DNA from: Gymnothorax reevesii
Lineage: Eukaryota > Chordata > Actinopteri > Anguilliformes > Muraenidae
NCBI GenBank assembly: GCA_029721435.1
Contig: CM056574.1
Location: 78,711,001 to 78,775,000, forward strand
Direction of reading: 5' to 3'
DNA: 64,000 nucleotides
The notes under the pieces are model-generated. The model did not search any database. It worked only from the letters and a program-made list of their open reading frames with translations, and was not told where the DNA came from. The position numbers and the translations under genes are program-made. Shown here one piece after another: positions 41,931 to 53,300 of this stretch. Each line of letters begins with the position of its first letter. The stretch's first letter is position 1.

Positions 41931-42508
41931 AAAATAGATTTCTTGGGGTCATTATTGATGACAAGCTTTGTTAGAAGGCCCATATCAAACACATATGTTC
42001 TAAAATATCAAGAAGCACTGCTGTATTAAATAAAGCCAAACAAGTTCTGGATTATAAATCACTCCGCATCTTGTACTGTTCACTGGTCTCACCTTATCCA
42101 AGTTACTGCGCCGAAGTTTGGGGAAACAATTTTAAATCTAATGTACAGTCATTATTCATTCTCTAGAAAAGAGACATCCACAATGCAGGGTACAGGGATC
42201 ATTCTAATCCATTATTCTTACAGTCTCAGTTATTGAAGTTTGTTGATCTGGTGGAGTTTCAAATAGCTCAAATTATGTATAAAGCAAAGAACAATCAACT
42301 ACCGGTTAACATACAAAAAATGTTCTCAGTAAGAGAAGAAGGCTACAAGCTAAGAGGTCATACTTACTTCAAAACTGTCACTGTGCGCACTGTGAGGAGA
42401 AACTTTTGTATTTCTGTTTTTGGTGTGAGACTATGGAACAGTCTAAATGTGGAACTCAGTGAATGTCCAAACATTAAGCTCTTTAAAAAAAAAAGTACAA
42501 AGAACTGA
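41931..42508 (+). pseudogene. L2-like LINE, region after the reverse transcriptase
   Basis: The frame gives FLGVIIDDKL, KAHIKHICSKISRS, LRILYCSLVSPY, CAEVWGNNF, YRDHSNPLF, FQIAQIMYKAKNNQLP and LRGHTYFKT, ending at a TGA at 42506-42508. These are the thumb and C-terminal segments typical of fish L2-type LINE proteins. There is a TAG at 41970 and another near 42164. Confidence 0.85.
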
Positions 42509-43215
42509 TCTTCAGTGGATATAGGAATGGCTAAGGGTATTACCGTGTGTATATATGTATGTATATATAATTATATATCTGAGTAAACATATAAGTATGT
42601 TTATGTGTCTATATCAGTTGGTTTGCCTGTATACGCAATATCTCAGGTGTATATCTGTTAATATATATGGGTGTATGTATGTAGGGTATGTACTGGAGTA
42701 TGTATAAATGTATATTAGATAATATATATACAATATTTATATATATATAGTAATCACTGTATATAATAGGGTTCATGACAGTTATATATAGTTATATATA
42801 ATTATACTACTACTGCTCCTACTGGTGCTTTTGCTACTATTTCTACCATTGATGATAATAATGACGATAATGATAATAAAAATCATAATAACAATTTAAA
42901 AAAAAAAACCTGTAATAATAAACAATAATAATAGTGACAAAGATAATAAGAACATATATGCTAAACAGGAATAAAATAACTAAATAAGTTGAAGTTACTT
43001 GTGAATCAGGAGCAGGAATTAAAAAAGTGTAAACTTCATCCTGCTCCTTTTCAGGCATGGTCTAATGTTTACGTTGCTTTTTATTTATATTTTGTTTCTT
43101 TGCATGCTTCTTTTTGTTTGATTTATTTCCTTTTTTTCCCATTTGGAACAGTAACTGTATATTTTGTCTGAAATAAACCTGAAAATAAAAAATAAATAAA
43201 ATAAATAAAAAAATA
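42509..43215 (+). repeat. LINE 3' UTR with TA-rich repeats, hairpin and A-rich tail
   Basis: 42540-42960 is TA- and AAT-rich simple sequence. GGAGCAGGAATT (43007) and its near-complement AACTTCATCCTGCTCC (43033) form the small hairpin that marks the 3' ends of this LINE type. AAATAAACC at 43171 is a possible polyadenylation signal. The element ends in an (AAATA)n tail at 43180-43215. Confidence 0.7.
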
Positions 43216-43227
43216 AAATGCTAACTG

Positions 43228-43492
43228 CAGTATTTAAATGATGATTTCTTTTATTGAGGGGAAAAAGCTATCTAATTGCCTGACGCTTTGTGAAAAAGTA
43301 GTTGCCTACTTAGTTGTTAAGTCAAATGCTAACACAAACTTAATTGATCACTGAGTTCAATTTCACGAGCCACACCCAGGCATGATTACTGCCAGTGCCA
43401 GCCCTTCTGAGTCATTTGAATAGAACCTGGCTGACACTGTGAAGAAGGCAAAAAGCAGCACATGATGCGGTGATTTAAAGAAATTCAGGCCT
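43228..43492 (+). mobile_element. 5' fragment of another Tc1-like transposon
   Basis: GTGAAAAAGTAGTTGCC, then AGCCACACCCAGGC, TGATTACTGCCA and GAACCTGGCTGACA, is the 5' untranslated region of a common fish Tc1-like family. It ends just after the transposase start, which reads M.FKEIQ at about 43463-43490 (a stop replaces one codon). The rest of the element is absent. Confidence 0.6.
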
Positions 43493-46425
43493 TTTCCACC
43501 AGTGAATAGGTATTTTTGAAGACATTGCATTTTCGATGCATTTTGGCCTTACGACCACATGCAAACTGCGTTTTTGGTCATTCAATGTAAAACTCTCACA
43601 GCTAACCAATGACAGACACAGCTGGAGGTGAAGGCTCGGCGTGTTCTTCTTAGCTGGCGTGATTCAATAGAAAACACTGAGCAATTTCTCTGCTCATAGG
43701 AACAGGGCACATGGCATTGCGGTTACAATTTATCTGACTCTATAAAATCAATTGAGAATATAAAATCTAGTTTTAAATGTGTGGAGCTCGGAATAATAAT
43801 ACCCGACTCAGTCTTTTGTCAACCTTACACGATTATGTTTCCGGACAAGCATATTCGCAAAATCTCAGTTTGGGGAGCCCTACATTGGATAGACAGTAAC
43901 CACCATAATACAGGAGTACCTTTCCCTTGTGACAGTTATGGACCCAGGTCAGCTTGTATCTATCGGGCTCTATAAGGAGAATTTGACAAGAACCGGCGTA
44001 TTGCGCCCTTGGGTCCTCTTGAGCCAAACCTCCAAAGCCAATACCTCACAAATCACATTAGCGGTCGAACGTGGCCCCATTCTAACTTTCTAAAGCTCCC
44101 AAAAATTTTTGCTGCAACTCGCCTGTGATCAGTGGGTCTCAGTTAGCACACCGTTTCCCCTGAGTATTTTGGAAGTAATTTTAACCAAAAAAAACTGTAG
44201 GAATTTGGTCCTTTATGAAGAAAACTGGTAGTCCCAAAATTCAGGTCAACAACAATTTATTTACAAAGTGGTCTTCTTTACAGTATGTAACATACTGGGT
44301 AAAAGTAAGGCAAGGCAATTAGAAATTACTGTCAGTCAGGAAGCAGCTTTAAACCTCTCCTGAAGCCAGTGTACCAATGAGGTGGCAGGTCGCCAAATGG
44401 TCATTGTTACCTCAGCATACAGGTCTGTTAACCCTTCCTGATGAACCATCAGACCCCCCCGTGTCCTTCCTTGTTTCCCTTGGGACTAAAGACATCAACA
44501 GTCATGTATACTGAGCCCCACTGTTCTAACCTGTTGGTTACTGTCATCTCTTCGTGTGTCTGAGTACTCCTGATCTCGCAAAATAAAAAAAGGGTACTTA
44601 TTTCGCTCGTACTGTCATCCTCAAAAAACCCCATTTGTAGTCCATAGTAGTCTCTGCCTGAAACGCCTCATTGGGGTGGCTCTTCCGCTATTGCCCCCAC
44701 TCCCCGTGTGCCCACTTTCTTCTGACTGGCCAGCTCTGTGGAGGGCGGATGATGGCGGATGATGCAGAGTCACAGTGAAACGTGAGACATCTGAGCTAAG
44801 GAATCGGGGGGAAACGCTGTACATGTGTATAAATCTAATGAAATTAACTTGTTATAATAAATGCAATGGCGATAGTGGAGGACACAGTGCGAAAGTCTGG
44901 CTGCTCAAGCACGAATTTGCTATCGGCTACAGTTTTCTACAGCAACAGTTGGTGAGTACAGCGGTTTTACTACTCCTAGCTAGGATGCAGGGGAAGATAG
45001 AATCCACCCCATATAGACACATTTGTAGAACGGTTCGACATTGCCTAAGTGTAGACCAGAGACCGTAGTAATCCGGTGGGTCTGAGTTTAGAGGGAAACA
45101 TGGACAGCGAGGGGCAGCTAAAAGTGGACCAACAGCTTATGGACTGCTTCAGTGTGTATTAGGACCTGCTGGTTCGTGTGCATAGCTGTGGTGTGTTGTT
45201 GGCGTGGAGAAACGAACAGCTTCCGCGCTGGTATATGACGGAGGGGCGAAAGCTCCAAGCTGAACAGCCTTTTCGGAAATTGCCTTTGGTAATGGTTTAC
45301 TTATTGCTTCGGAATGACCAGCTTTTCTTCGCGGAAAGTGAGCGCATTATGGATAGCGTGCAAGAGCTAGACAGAGGTCTGGTTATTTCATGAACATAAA
45401 ACAGGTTTAACAGACCGTTCCGTCTGCGTGAACTGTTGCTTGTGTGGAGCTAGCGAATCAATCACTTTTACAGGAAAGAATTTTGTATTCAATCGATGGC
45501 AATGCTGCATTTGTTATACCAAACATGTTAGCCTGTGAGCCTCCCTATTGCTTTCAGCGGTAGTATCAGAGCTTGCCAAGCCATTGGAGATGTATCAGGC
45601 TTATCCCAGTCATGGATAAGTGAAACGATCGTTTCATAAGTACCCAAAAATCGCACCTCAAGCTCTACAAAATCCATATCTGGTCTAACTGCAGCCCAAC
45701 TCGGCAGACACATACAGCACCTCTCCGGTTAGCTTCAACTGTAGTGGCCACAATCAGACAACATTACGATGAAACTGCCACATTGATGCTTACAGAAGTA
45801 ACACAAGCATACCGATCATAATTGCTGCATATACGTTAACAAGGAGCATTTTTAATTAGCACGACACGCAAACTAACATGCAGTAAATGGTCATAACCAG
45901 AGACAAACCCTTGCAATACAGGCTTTACAGACAGCAAGTTCTGTTACTGTGAACAGTTGTACCAAGCATCCAAATTACAAACAAGTATTAAAAGTTAGCT
46001 TCAAATGAGGTTTATGTTCACACACCTTCTGCAGAATTTCCCCTGATGTCACTCTTGCATAATTAGGACACAAACATTAGCAACAGTAACTTGGCTACAT
46101 TAGCTGCTGTGCTACAGCCACAATCAACTGGCTATCACGTCAGGTTGGCTTATGCGGTAAAAGCAACTTACAGCTTCTGTGTCTGTGAGTCACGGACAGT
46201 CGCGAAAGATACAGGCTTTATCTTCAGATATTTTACAAAGCCTGCATTTCAGGCCAGTTGTTAGTGCTAACTATCACTAGCGCTCCTGCTAGCCTCCCAT
46301 AACACGTTCGTTTCACTTACATTATTTGCTGTTATATGGTTAATTACAGCTTGTGGCTCCAAGTGCTTGATCGGTGCAACTGCTTCAGGTTTGAGAAGCA
46401 GCTGAAACACTTATCCTGTGTTGAA
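43493..46425. other. About 2.9 kb unassigned
   Basis: No convincing gene. A minus-strand frame at 45713-45528 (VELEVRFLGTYETIVSLI, then PDTSPMAWQALI) may be the linker after the THAP domain of the Kolobok-type element ending at 46994, which would make much of 45.0-47.0 kb one element. The region around 43780-44030 has a balanced-composition open frame on each strand, but no family resemblance. 44440-44780 is pyrimidine-rich on the plus strand. Confidence 0.4.
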
Positions 46426-46994
46426 TTATCCTTTATTGACAAAGCTGTCTTTGGTGAAATGCTGAGCACAAACAGCTGACATTCCCTTTGGCCGTGGCTG
46501 TTTGCGGCCAACAAACAAAAAAGCTTCCCACTGATTTCTGGTGGCATCATCTTTTGGAAGAGAAATATTTGGTTTTTTTTGCGTCCAAAAGTAAACGGTC
46601 AAGCAGCTTTGGGAGAGATACTGACAAAATTGCACCTCAAATGATCTGCGGTTCTTCTTCTGTATTTCCAAAAGTGTAGACGCTAATAAGGCATAGTATG
46701 ATCTGCCGTTGTTAGTGCCTGCTAGAATAGTTTCTGGTGCGGGCAGGTCCAGCGCAGTGGTTGGCTCTGGCTAGGTCTGTACTAATTGGACGGCACAACC
46801 TGACGTCAGGTTTTACCCAGATCTCGTGAAGATCTCGGGAGGAGCTGTTCAGAGAGGAAATCACGTTCTTGGATCATGGCAAAATCCCTGTATTTTATGT
46901 TTAGAAACTTTTCAGAGGTTGAACATGGACAACCAACATTATAACATTACTAATATGTATTAAAAAAAGGATCAGCATGTTAGGTCCCCTTTAA
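46426..46994 (-). pseudogene. Kolobok-type transposon 5' end with degraded THAP domain
   Basis: TTAAAGGGGACCTAACATGC begins the minus strand at 46994, a TTAA-flanked Kolobok-type terminus. Inside, the minus-strand frame 46671-46426 reads KKPNISLPKDDATRNQWEAF and MSAVCAQHFTKDSF, the middle and last zinc-ligand part of a THAP DNA-binding domain. The first Cys pair is replaced by Val-Tyr-Phe-Trp. Another frame continues with KCFSCFSNLKQLHR. The partner terminus was not found, so the element length is unknown. Confidence 0.65.
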
Positions 46995-48183
46995 TGACAA
47001 ATCCCCCACCAAACGCCAAGTGGCATCTGTGATTAGCATATGCCGCTCAGATCTTTTCATATTGCTGGCCATCACGGATGCGCACTGAAAACCAAATGCT
47101 TTGGAGGCGCGATGTGCTTTTAGAAGGGCCACGTGTCTTTCTTAAAAAAAAGATTTTCTCACATGACCCCAAGCTTGGTGGAGGGCGCGAGTGAGATGGG
47201 GCTTGTGTGCAGAAGCAGTGTATTCCAAGTGCGTCTAAGAAAGCTCACAAAATAATGTCACTTATATTAATTAAGTTAAAAACTAATTGTTGCAAACAAG
47301 TTTTCAACAGTTCATCCTGAACTGTGTTTGTAGGTATCCGCCTTCCAAGTTCATACAGTTATCATCAGCTGCACGCCCTGGTTTGTGCCCCTACATTCTC
47401 GGTAAGATTTCAATTCGCACAATGTTAATGCAGCTTGTGTCCTGCTTGTGTTTTTATTTCCTATTAGAGCAAGGGGTTAATTACCTGTGTGCTTATCGCA
47501 TGTCCAAATATGATGTCTGAATTAGCCTATGACGGTATTTAGCTGTTCTTGGTAATCTTGTGTCAGTGTTTTATAATTTTTTTCTTAGGCGGTGTACTTG
47601 GGATGAAATTAATAAGATAAATCAGTAAATGTAAAAAAGCAAGGGACAAAAAGAACATTTGGAAACTGACAGTCAGTTTCTATCGGTGGATATCCCTGAC
47701 GCCATTACTCTGGATGTCACCTTTTATATATCTCAATTTATAAGTATTCTATAAGCCTCAAATTCATTGTTTGAACACTGTCTCAAAGGTTTACATCAAG
47801 TTCATTGAAGAAATGCTTCAAACTGCTGGAAAGTGTATACTATAGACCACAGACTGAACTAATCTGTGTCGTGACTAGAAACACCACCCAAAAGTGGAAA
47901 CTGTTGAGGCTAAAGATGAGTCTCGATGCTACCACAGCTAACCAAATCAATCCCCACTTTCAAAACATTTTCGAATGATGGAAGGGGGGACACTCCATAC
48001 TATCCCGCCAGCGCCGTATGCCGGACCAATATGAAATTGCTTCCTACGCCCCTGTTTGGTGCGCTAAGCCCATGTTGTGAACAGCAAAGTGGAATTTGTC
48101 TTCCAAGTGGTTCTGCACATTTTTCAGAATTTGAGCAGTAATTTGTATGAACTCATGCAACATTTTATTCATGTGCTTATATA
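46995..48183. other. No feature recognised
   Basis: Composition is ordinary and no coding or repeat landmarks are recognised. Confidence 0.45.
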
Positions 48184-48406
48184 TTAAAGGTGGAACAGAT
48201 GGCGATGTTTCTGACTGTGATACAGCTTTTCCTCTGCTTTTCTGCTCTGGACTCTGTCCTGCAGCACCTCCACCTCGCGTCCAGCAGTCCCTTCTGAAAT
48301 GTTGGATCTTACCACAGTTGTGACAAACATCTCTAGATGTCTTACGGCCCTCATTAGTACCCATAGCCGAAACCTTCTTTTTATTAATGGGCTCAATGGT
48401 TCTCAT
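48184..48406 (-). pseudogene. gag-like zinc-knuckle fragment
   Basis: A minus-strand frame of 120 codons (48406-48044) contains EGRKTSRDVCHNCGKIQHFR followed by RDC, a CCHC knuckle (C-x2-C-x4-H-x4-C) flanked by basic and Gln/Ser-rich sequence, as in the nucleocapsid of retroelement gag proteins. It ends in a helix with repeated hydrophobic residues (FIQITAQILKNVQNHL). No protease or polymerase follows. Parent element unknown; a cellular CCHC protein is less likely. Confidence 0.55.
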
Positions 48407-49896
48407 TTATCAAATGTGCGAACACCAAAAAATGGGCGTACGCCAAATCTCCTGCAAGGATCTGCATTTATCGATCTGAAGGTGAGTGAACGGTCAGCAA
48501 AAATCTCACGCCTGGTCTGACCAGGTGTATGCAGATTTGAAACCAGCGAACAACATGCAGGACGAGTGCAGCTGTCAAAATGAGTTATAAACCATATGCA
48601 GCGATGCAGATGTCTTGCTGTTGTTGCTCTTATCAGTGAAATGAATTAATAGGCTCAATAGGCTAAATTAATAAATGAATGAATTAATAAATTAACTAGA
48701 AATGCATTTCCAGAAGGAAATACCAGAGCATGCGAAGCAAAGTTGTAAAATTAGAAAATCAATTCAGAGTTAATGATTTTTTAAAAAAAGCTAAAAGTTG
48801 CACAGCCATCTAAGAGCCAACTTTGAGTAGGTTTGCTTGAGTCGAAACAGTAAAGACCAGGGTAATTGTTACACCAAGGCCCTACTCACTTAGCAAAGAG
48901 AGAGAAGGAGAGGGACAGAGAAAGATGAGAAGAGTGATGATTGCACTACTGAAGTAAGCTCATAACACACAGAGGAACACACATGGGGAAAACAAATATC
49001 ACAGTATATGGATAGTGACAAACAGGAGTTGAAGCATGATTTACAGAGATCAAAGTTCTAAAAAGTATTGTGACGTAGATTAAGTGAAAATACATTATCG
49101 CCTCAGAATACTAAACACTTGTAATTACAAGCGCTATCAATCAGTAGCCTATTTACTTTGCTGAGGAACATCATTAGTTGCAGAAACTCATGCTGTTGGT
49201 GAAAAACTTGCTTCAGTCTAGTTCTGGTTTGCTCATCTTCAGTCACACTAATAATGAATGACACAGTATGGGCTACAATAGGTTTATTACTGACATTGAG
49301 ATTTTTGTGCAATAATTTCAGCAGCTTGCGTGTAAAATTGCGTTGTACGAATAATTATGATTACTGAGAAAATAAATTTGTTGGATGGAAATCGTGGTGA
49401 GTGCAGCACCACTACCTCTCTAATTGAACCCTGAGCTCTGAATTGTAGATAGGGGAGACCGGGGTTACTTCGGTCACGGGGTTAGGTTTGTCAACCCAGT
49501 TTTTTTCATTGCAAACGCACTGACGGGAAAAAAAAAACTTACAAATTATCTGACATCCCAGACGTCATCTCTTGGAAAGAAGAAAGACTTGAAGCGTCTT
49601 GTCAGTGTTTACTGCGTAAATGACAAATTTGGCCTAAATTCCAAACTTTAAGTTTCTGAAAGAAATACATCTAGCTTCTTTGAAGACAAAGATTTCCACA
49701 GTGTTTTTACTGTTTCATAAATGTATGTAACTGGAGTTATTAACAACACATAAGATGAAAGCCTGCTGCAATCATGAGATGAGAGATGCGGCCTGATTTC
49801 CGAAATGGGAGCACGGGGCTACACTGGCCAAGCAGCATGGGGTTAGTTTGTCAGGGTGCTGAGGTTGCACTACTTGTATGTCCTGTGTTAGGCCCA
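48407..49896. other. Unassigned DNA
   Basis: TTCTCATTTATCAAATGTGCG at 48402 resembles a Harbinger terminus but has no partner nearby. GGGGAGACCGGGGTTACTTC at 49450 looks like a transposon end, also unpaired. No gene is seen. Confidence 0.35.
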
Positions 49897-50005
49897 TATT
49901 AAACTAGAAAAAGAGATTATAAAGAAACTCGAGTTTGCATGTGATAGCACAGATCACTGTGTAATGCGATGTTTATTTTTGCATTGTCCTGCAATCTGCT
50001 GTATG
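49897..50005. repeat. Direct repeat, copy 1 (109 bp)
   Basis: AAACTAGAAAAAGAGATTAT and onward through CCTGCAATCTGCTGTATGA match 51955-52060 with few differences. The copies are about 2.05 kb apart in the same orientation and bracket the repeat-rich block 50006-51950. Confidence 0.8.
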
Positions 50006-50194
50006 ACAGATCTGACAGAAACCTGAAATCGGTTTGCTAATTTTTGGACATAAAAATGGCCATTCTGTTACGAGTAAGAGTATGTCATCCATGACTGATT
50101 TATAAACTGTACAGCTGACGATGTTTATACCCTACAGCTATATTCTGAATGCACATGGCAGCGATATTGGTCAACTTTGAAATGAATGTTAATA

Positions 50195-51360
50195 AAGCAT
50201 ACTGCCTGTTTATATTTAGCGCACAAATGTTCGAGTCAACGCGAATTTTGCTTAGAATTTACATAGCAGGTGCGGTCCGTTTGCAAGCCATCTGGGCTTT
50301 CTGAAATCACCGACTTTTTAAAAGATGGTGTAACGTGTTATATTGTCTTCTGTGTCTAGTTGGCTCCATCTAGCATTTTGTTTTACCTAGCTGGACATAG
50401 CTAAGCGTTTTTCTGGTCATTTTTGTTGTATATAATTATTTTGTTATAAGTGTGTAGCTAGCATGCTAGCTAGCTACATGGAACTCCGTGCTGTGACACG
50501 GAGCCTCAGAAACTATAATCGCGATACATTTTCAAAAAACAATATGCCAGTTGGCATGAAATAATTATGTTTCCTAATTGTATGAGATTTGTTTGTTGTG
50601 AAGTTGCGATTAAATTTGTGCTTTAATTGCTGTTTGCATTGCATTATTCCGCATACTTTTGCTGCATACTGCCCGTTTATAGTTAGCGGACAAAGCGATC
50701 GCGTTGACGATCTTGCATGGAACTGTACACAGCAGATGCGGTCCGCTTGTCCGCCATTCTGGGCTTGCCGGAATCGCCGATTTTTTAAAAAGATGGTATA
50801 ACGTGTTATATTGTCTTCTGTGTCTAGGTACCTCGGTCTTGCTTTTTGTTTTACCAAGCTGGACATAGCTAAGCATTTTTGTGGTCATTTATGCAGTATA
50901 AATGAATTTGACTTATATTACAAGGCAAGTTAGCTAGCTAGCTAGCTGCCCGGGATAAACTACGCCATGCCTCTGGGCCCAGCGCGTTGTTCGTCGGTCC
51001 TCGTATTAAAATGGAGGCCGCTGCGGCTCGGAGGCCTATTTGCTTGATGCCTGAGGAGCCTGGATTATCGTGTATTATATTGTTTTCTATGTCTGCTGAT
51101 GTAATATTTGTATTATTTTTCCGAAATTAACATTACGTAGAATTTCTGTGAATGTTTGTGCTGTTTGTAATTATTTTGTTATAAGTGTGTAGCTAGCATG
51201 CTAGCTAGCTACATGGAGCTCCGTGTTGTGACACGGAGCCCTGCGAACCATAATCGCGATGCATTTTCATAAAACAATATGCTAGTTTGCATAAGATAAT
51301 TATGTTTCATAATTGTATGACATCTGTCTGTTGTGATGTTACGAATAAATTTGTGGTTTG
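50195..51360. repeat. Interspersed tandem block with AGCT palindromes and a CCGTG hairpin
   Basis: The segment with TGCGGTCCG..TTGC (50271) recurs at 50737, an offset of 466, through TATTGTCTTCTGTGTCTAG and AGCTGGACATAGCTAAGC. The segment with GTGTAGCTAGCATGCTAGC (50451) recurs at 51186, an offset of 735, followed in both cases by the hairpin CTCCGTG...CACGGAG and TAATCGCGAT. AGCTAGCTAGC also occurs at 50931-50945. The arrangement is a partial tandem expansion with deletions. No coding sequence is present. Confidence 0.75.
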
Positions 51361-51399
51361 ACGGCTATTTAATTTGTATTATTTAGCATATTTCCTCTC

Positions 51400-51760
51400 G
51401 CATCGGAAGCAAAACAAGATGGCGGCGTTTCAATTTTGTCCCGATGCTGTTTAGCCAATAGGAAAAGAGAAAGAGAATGGTCGATGCTGTTTAGCCAATT
51501 GGAAAAGTAAGTGAGTATGGTTGTGCAAGAACGCCTCGCTCCCATTGAAAATGAATGGGCTCCATTCATTGTTTATGGGAATTTTTTCATTTTTAATTGC
51601 TAATAATTAATAAACAATAATTAATATCGATATGATTTTGAATAGCAACGACCTGCACATATAGTAGAATAATGTGGTATGCAGGTTGTATGGGTAGTAT
51701 GAAAACTGTAGGAGGAGTTGGTGTTTACAAAATGGGAAGAAAGAGAATAAAAATAAAAAT
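51400..51760. other. Short direct repeat and unassigned DNA
   Basis: AAGATGGCGGC at 51417 is a YY1-type motif. CGATGCTGTTTAGCCAAT, followed by AGGAAAAG or TGGAAAAG, occurs twice, 31 bases apart (51452 and 51483). No gene is seen. Confidence 0.5.
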
Positions 51761-51762
51761 AA

Positions 51763-51958
51763 AAATAAGTTGAAAGATCCTGAGAAATAACAAGAGTTTG
51801 CGTGCTTCACATGCAAACTAATAAAAATAAGTTGAAAGATCCTGAGAAATAACAAGAGTTTGCATGCTTCACATGCAAACCAATAAAAATAAAAATAAAA
51901 ATAAGTTGAAAGATCCTGAGAAATAACAAGAGTTTGCATGCTTCACATGCAAACTTAC
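51763..51958. repeat. Three tandem hairpin units of 62-74 bp
   Basis: GTTGAAAGATCCTGAGAAAT starts units at 51769, 51831 and 51905. Each ends with a perfect or near-perfect hairpin, GTTTGCATG and CATGCAAAC around a 5-base loop (the first unit has one stem mismatch, GCGTG). AAATAA runs of variable length separate the units and account for the period change. Confidence 0.9.
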
Positions 51959-52062
51959 TAGAAAAAGAGTTTATAAAGAAACTCTGAGTTTGCATGTGAT
52001 AGCACAGATCACTGTGTAATGCAATATTTATTTTTGCTTTGTCCTGCAATCTGCTGTATGAA
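51953..52062. repeat. Direct repeat, copy 2
   Basis: Second copy of 49897-50005. It starts immediately after the third hairpin unit. Differences include GAGATTAT against GAGTTTAT and GCGATG against GCAATA. Confidence 0.8.
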
Positions 52063-52183
52063 AAGGTTCAAAGTGTCTTTACTGATCGGCAAGTATGATA
52101 AACCATGATGACTGACAATTGCATGGTCGAAGTGATCAGGACGTATTTAAGGGTTAAATTAGTTGTCAAGCTACATCATTGGC

Positions 52184-52420
52184 ATACTCTTCCAAAAAAG
52201 AAACTATACATTGTTTTTAGCATCAATTTATGATCCATGAAATATTTTGACAAATGTGGACAACATATTGAAAAAAAAAAGTGTAATCATTAATTCAATA
52301 TTTGTATAGTTTCTTTTTTGGAAGAGTATATTTCAATATGTTTTCCACATTTGTCAGAACATTTGATGTATAATAAATTGATGCTAAAAACAATGTATAG
52401 TTTCTTTTTTGGAAGAGTAT
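52184..52420. mobile_element. Foldback MITE with 50-bp inverted ends
   Basis: ATACTCTTCCAAAAAAGAAA and onward through TTTTTAGCATCAATTTAT at 52184-52232 is perfectly or nearly inverted at 52372-52420. A third copy of the end (TAGTTTCTTTTTTGGAAGAG, 52307) lies in the middle, next to GACAAATGTGG...AACATATTGAAA and its inverse, giving nested foldbacks. ATAC.CTTCC ends with TA-rich flanks suggest a mariner-derived MITE. Confidence 0.85.
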
Positions 52421-52487
52421 ATACAACATTATATAATTTATTTGGATGATGAAAATCGTTATTGTTGTCAGTAATGGTTCAGGTATG

Positions 52488-53300
52488 TACAACCCCAATT
52501 CTGAAATAGTTGAGACAAAGTAAAAATTGTGAATAAAATCAAAACGCAATGACTTTCAAATCACACCAGCCAGTATTTTATTCACAATAGTACAGAGATA
52601 ACATAGCAAATGTTGAAACTGAGAATTTTAACAATTTTATCGACAAAATTAGCTCAATTCAAATTTGATGGCTGCTACAGGTCTCAAAAAAGTTGGGACA
52701 GGGGCCATATTTACCATATTTACTATTTACCATAGTGTAGCATCCCCTCTTCTTTTTAACACAGAGTGGAGGCGTCTGGGCATTGAGGAGACAAGTTTCT
52801 TGAGTTTAGCAATTGGAATTTAATCCCACTCTTGTTTAATACAGGCTTCCTGCTGCTGGAGACTTTTGGGTCTCATTTGACGGACTTGTCTTTTTATGAT
52901 GCACCAAATGTTCTCAATTGGTGAAAGACTAGGACTGCAGGCAGGCCAGTACAGCACACGGACTCTTCTACTACGAAGCCAAGCTGTTGTAATTGCTGCA
53001 GTATGTGTTTTTTTCATCGTCCTGCTGAAAAACACAAGGCCCACTCTGGAATAGATGTCATCTGAAGGGGAGCAAATGTTGCTCTAAAACCTTTATATAC
53101 GTTTCAGCATTCATGGTGCTTTTTAAAACATGCAAGGGTCCCACACCATATGCACTAATGCATCCCCATACCATCAGAGATGCTGGCTTTTGAACTGAGT
53201 GCTGATAACAGGAGGGGTGGTCTTTCTCCTCTTTAGCCTGTAGGACACGACGCCCATGATTTCCAACAAGAATGTCAAATTTGTACCACAGGACACTTTT
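52488..53300 (-). mobile_element. Tc1-like transposon, 3' half, truncated by the tandem array
   Basis: It begins with the terminal repeat TACAACCCCAATTCTG at 52488 and carries the complement of a Tc1 transposase 3' half. Minus-strand fragments are VLYWPACSPSLSPIENIWCI (third DDE motif), [27 protein letters not shown] and [12 protein letters not shown]. It stops within the first catalytic motif near VLWYKFDIL (53280) and meets the array at 53301 through a short shared TTCTCAGG. Same family as 1-2242. Confidence 0.88.

Noticed and set aside
43780..44030. Possible retroviral LTR or host exon with opposing open frames
   Set aside because: No partner LTR, primer site or domain could be found.
51763..51958. 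CRISPR array
   Set aside because: Only three units, AT-rich spacers that are microsatellite, eukaryotic context and no cas genes.
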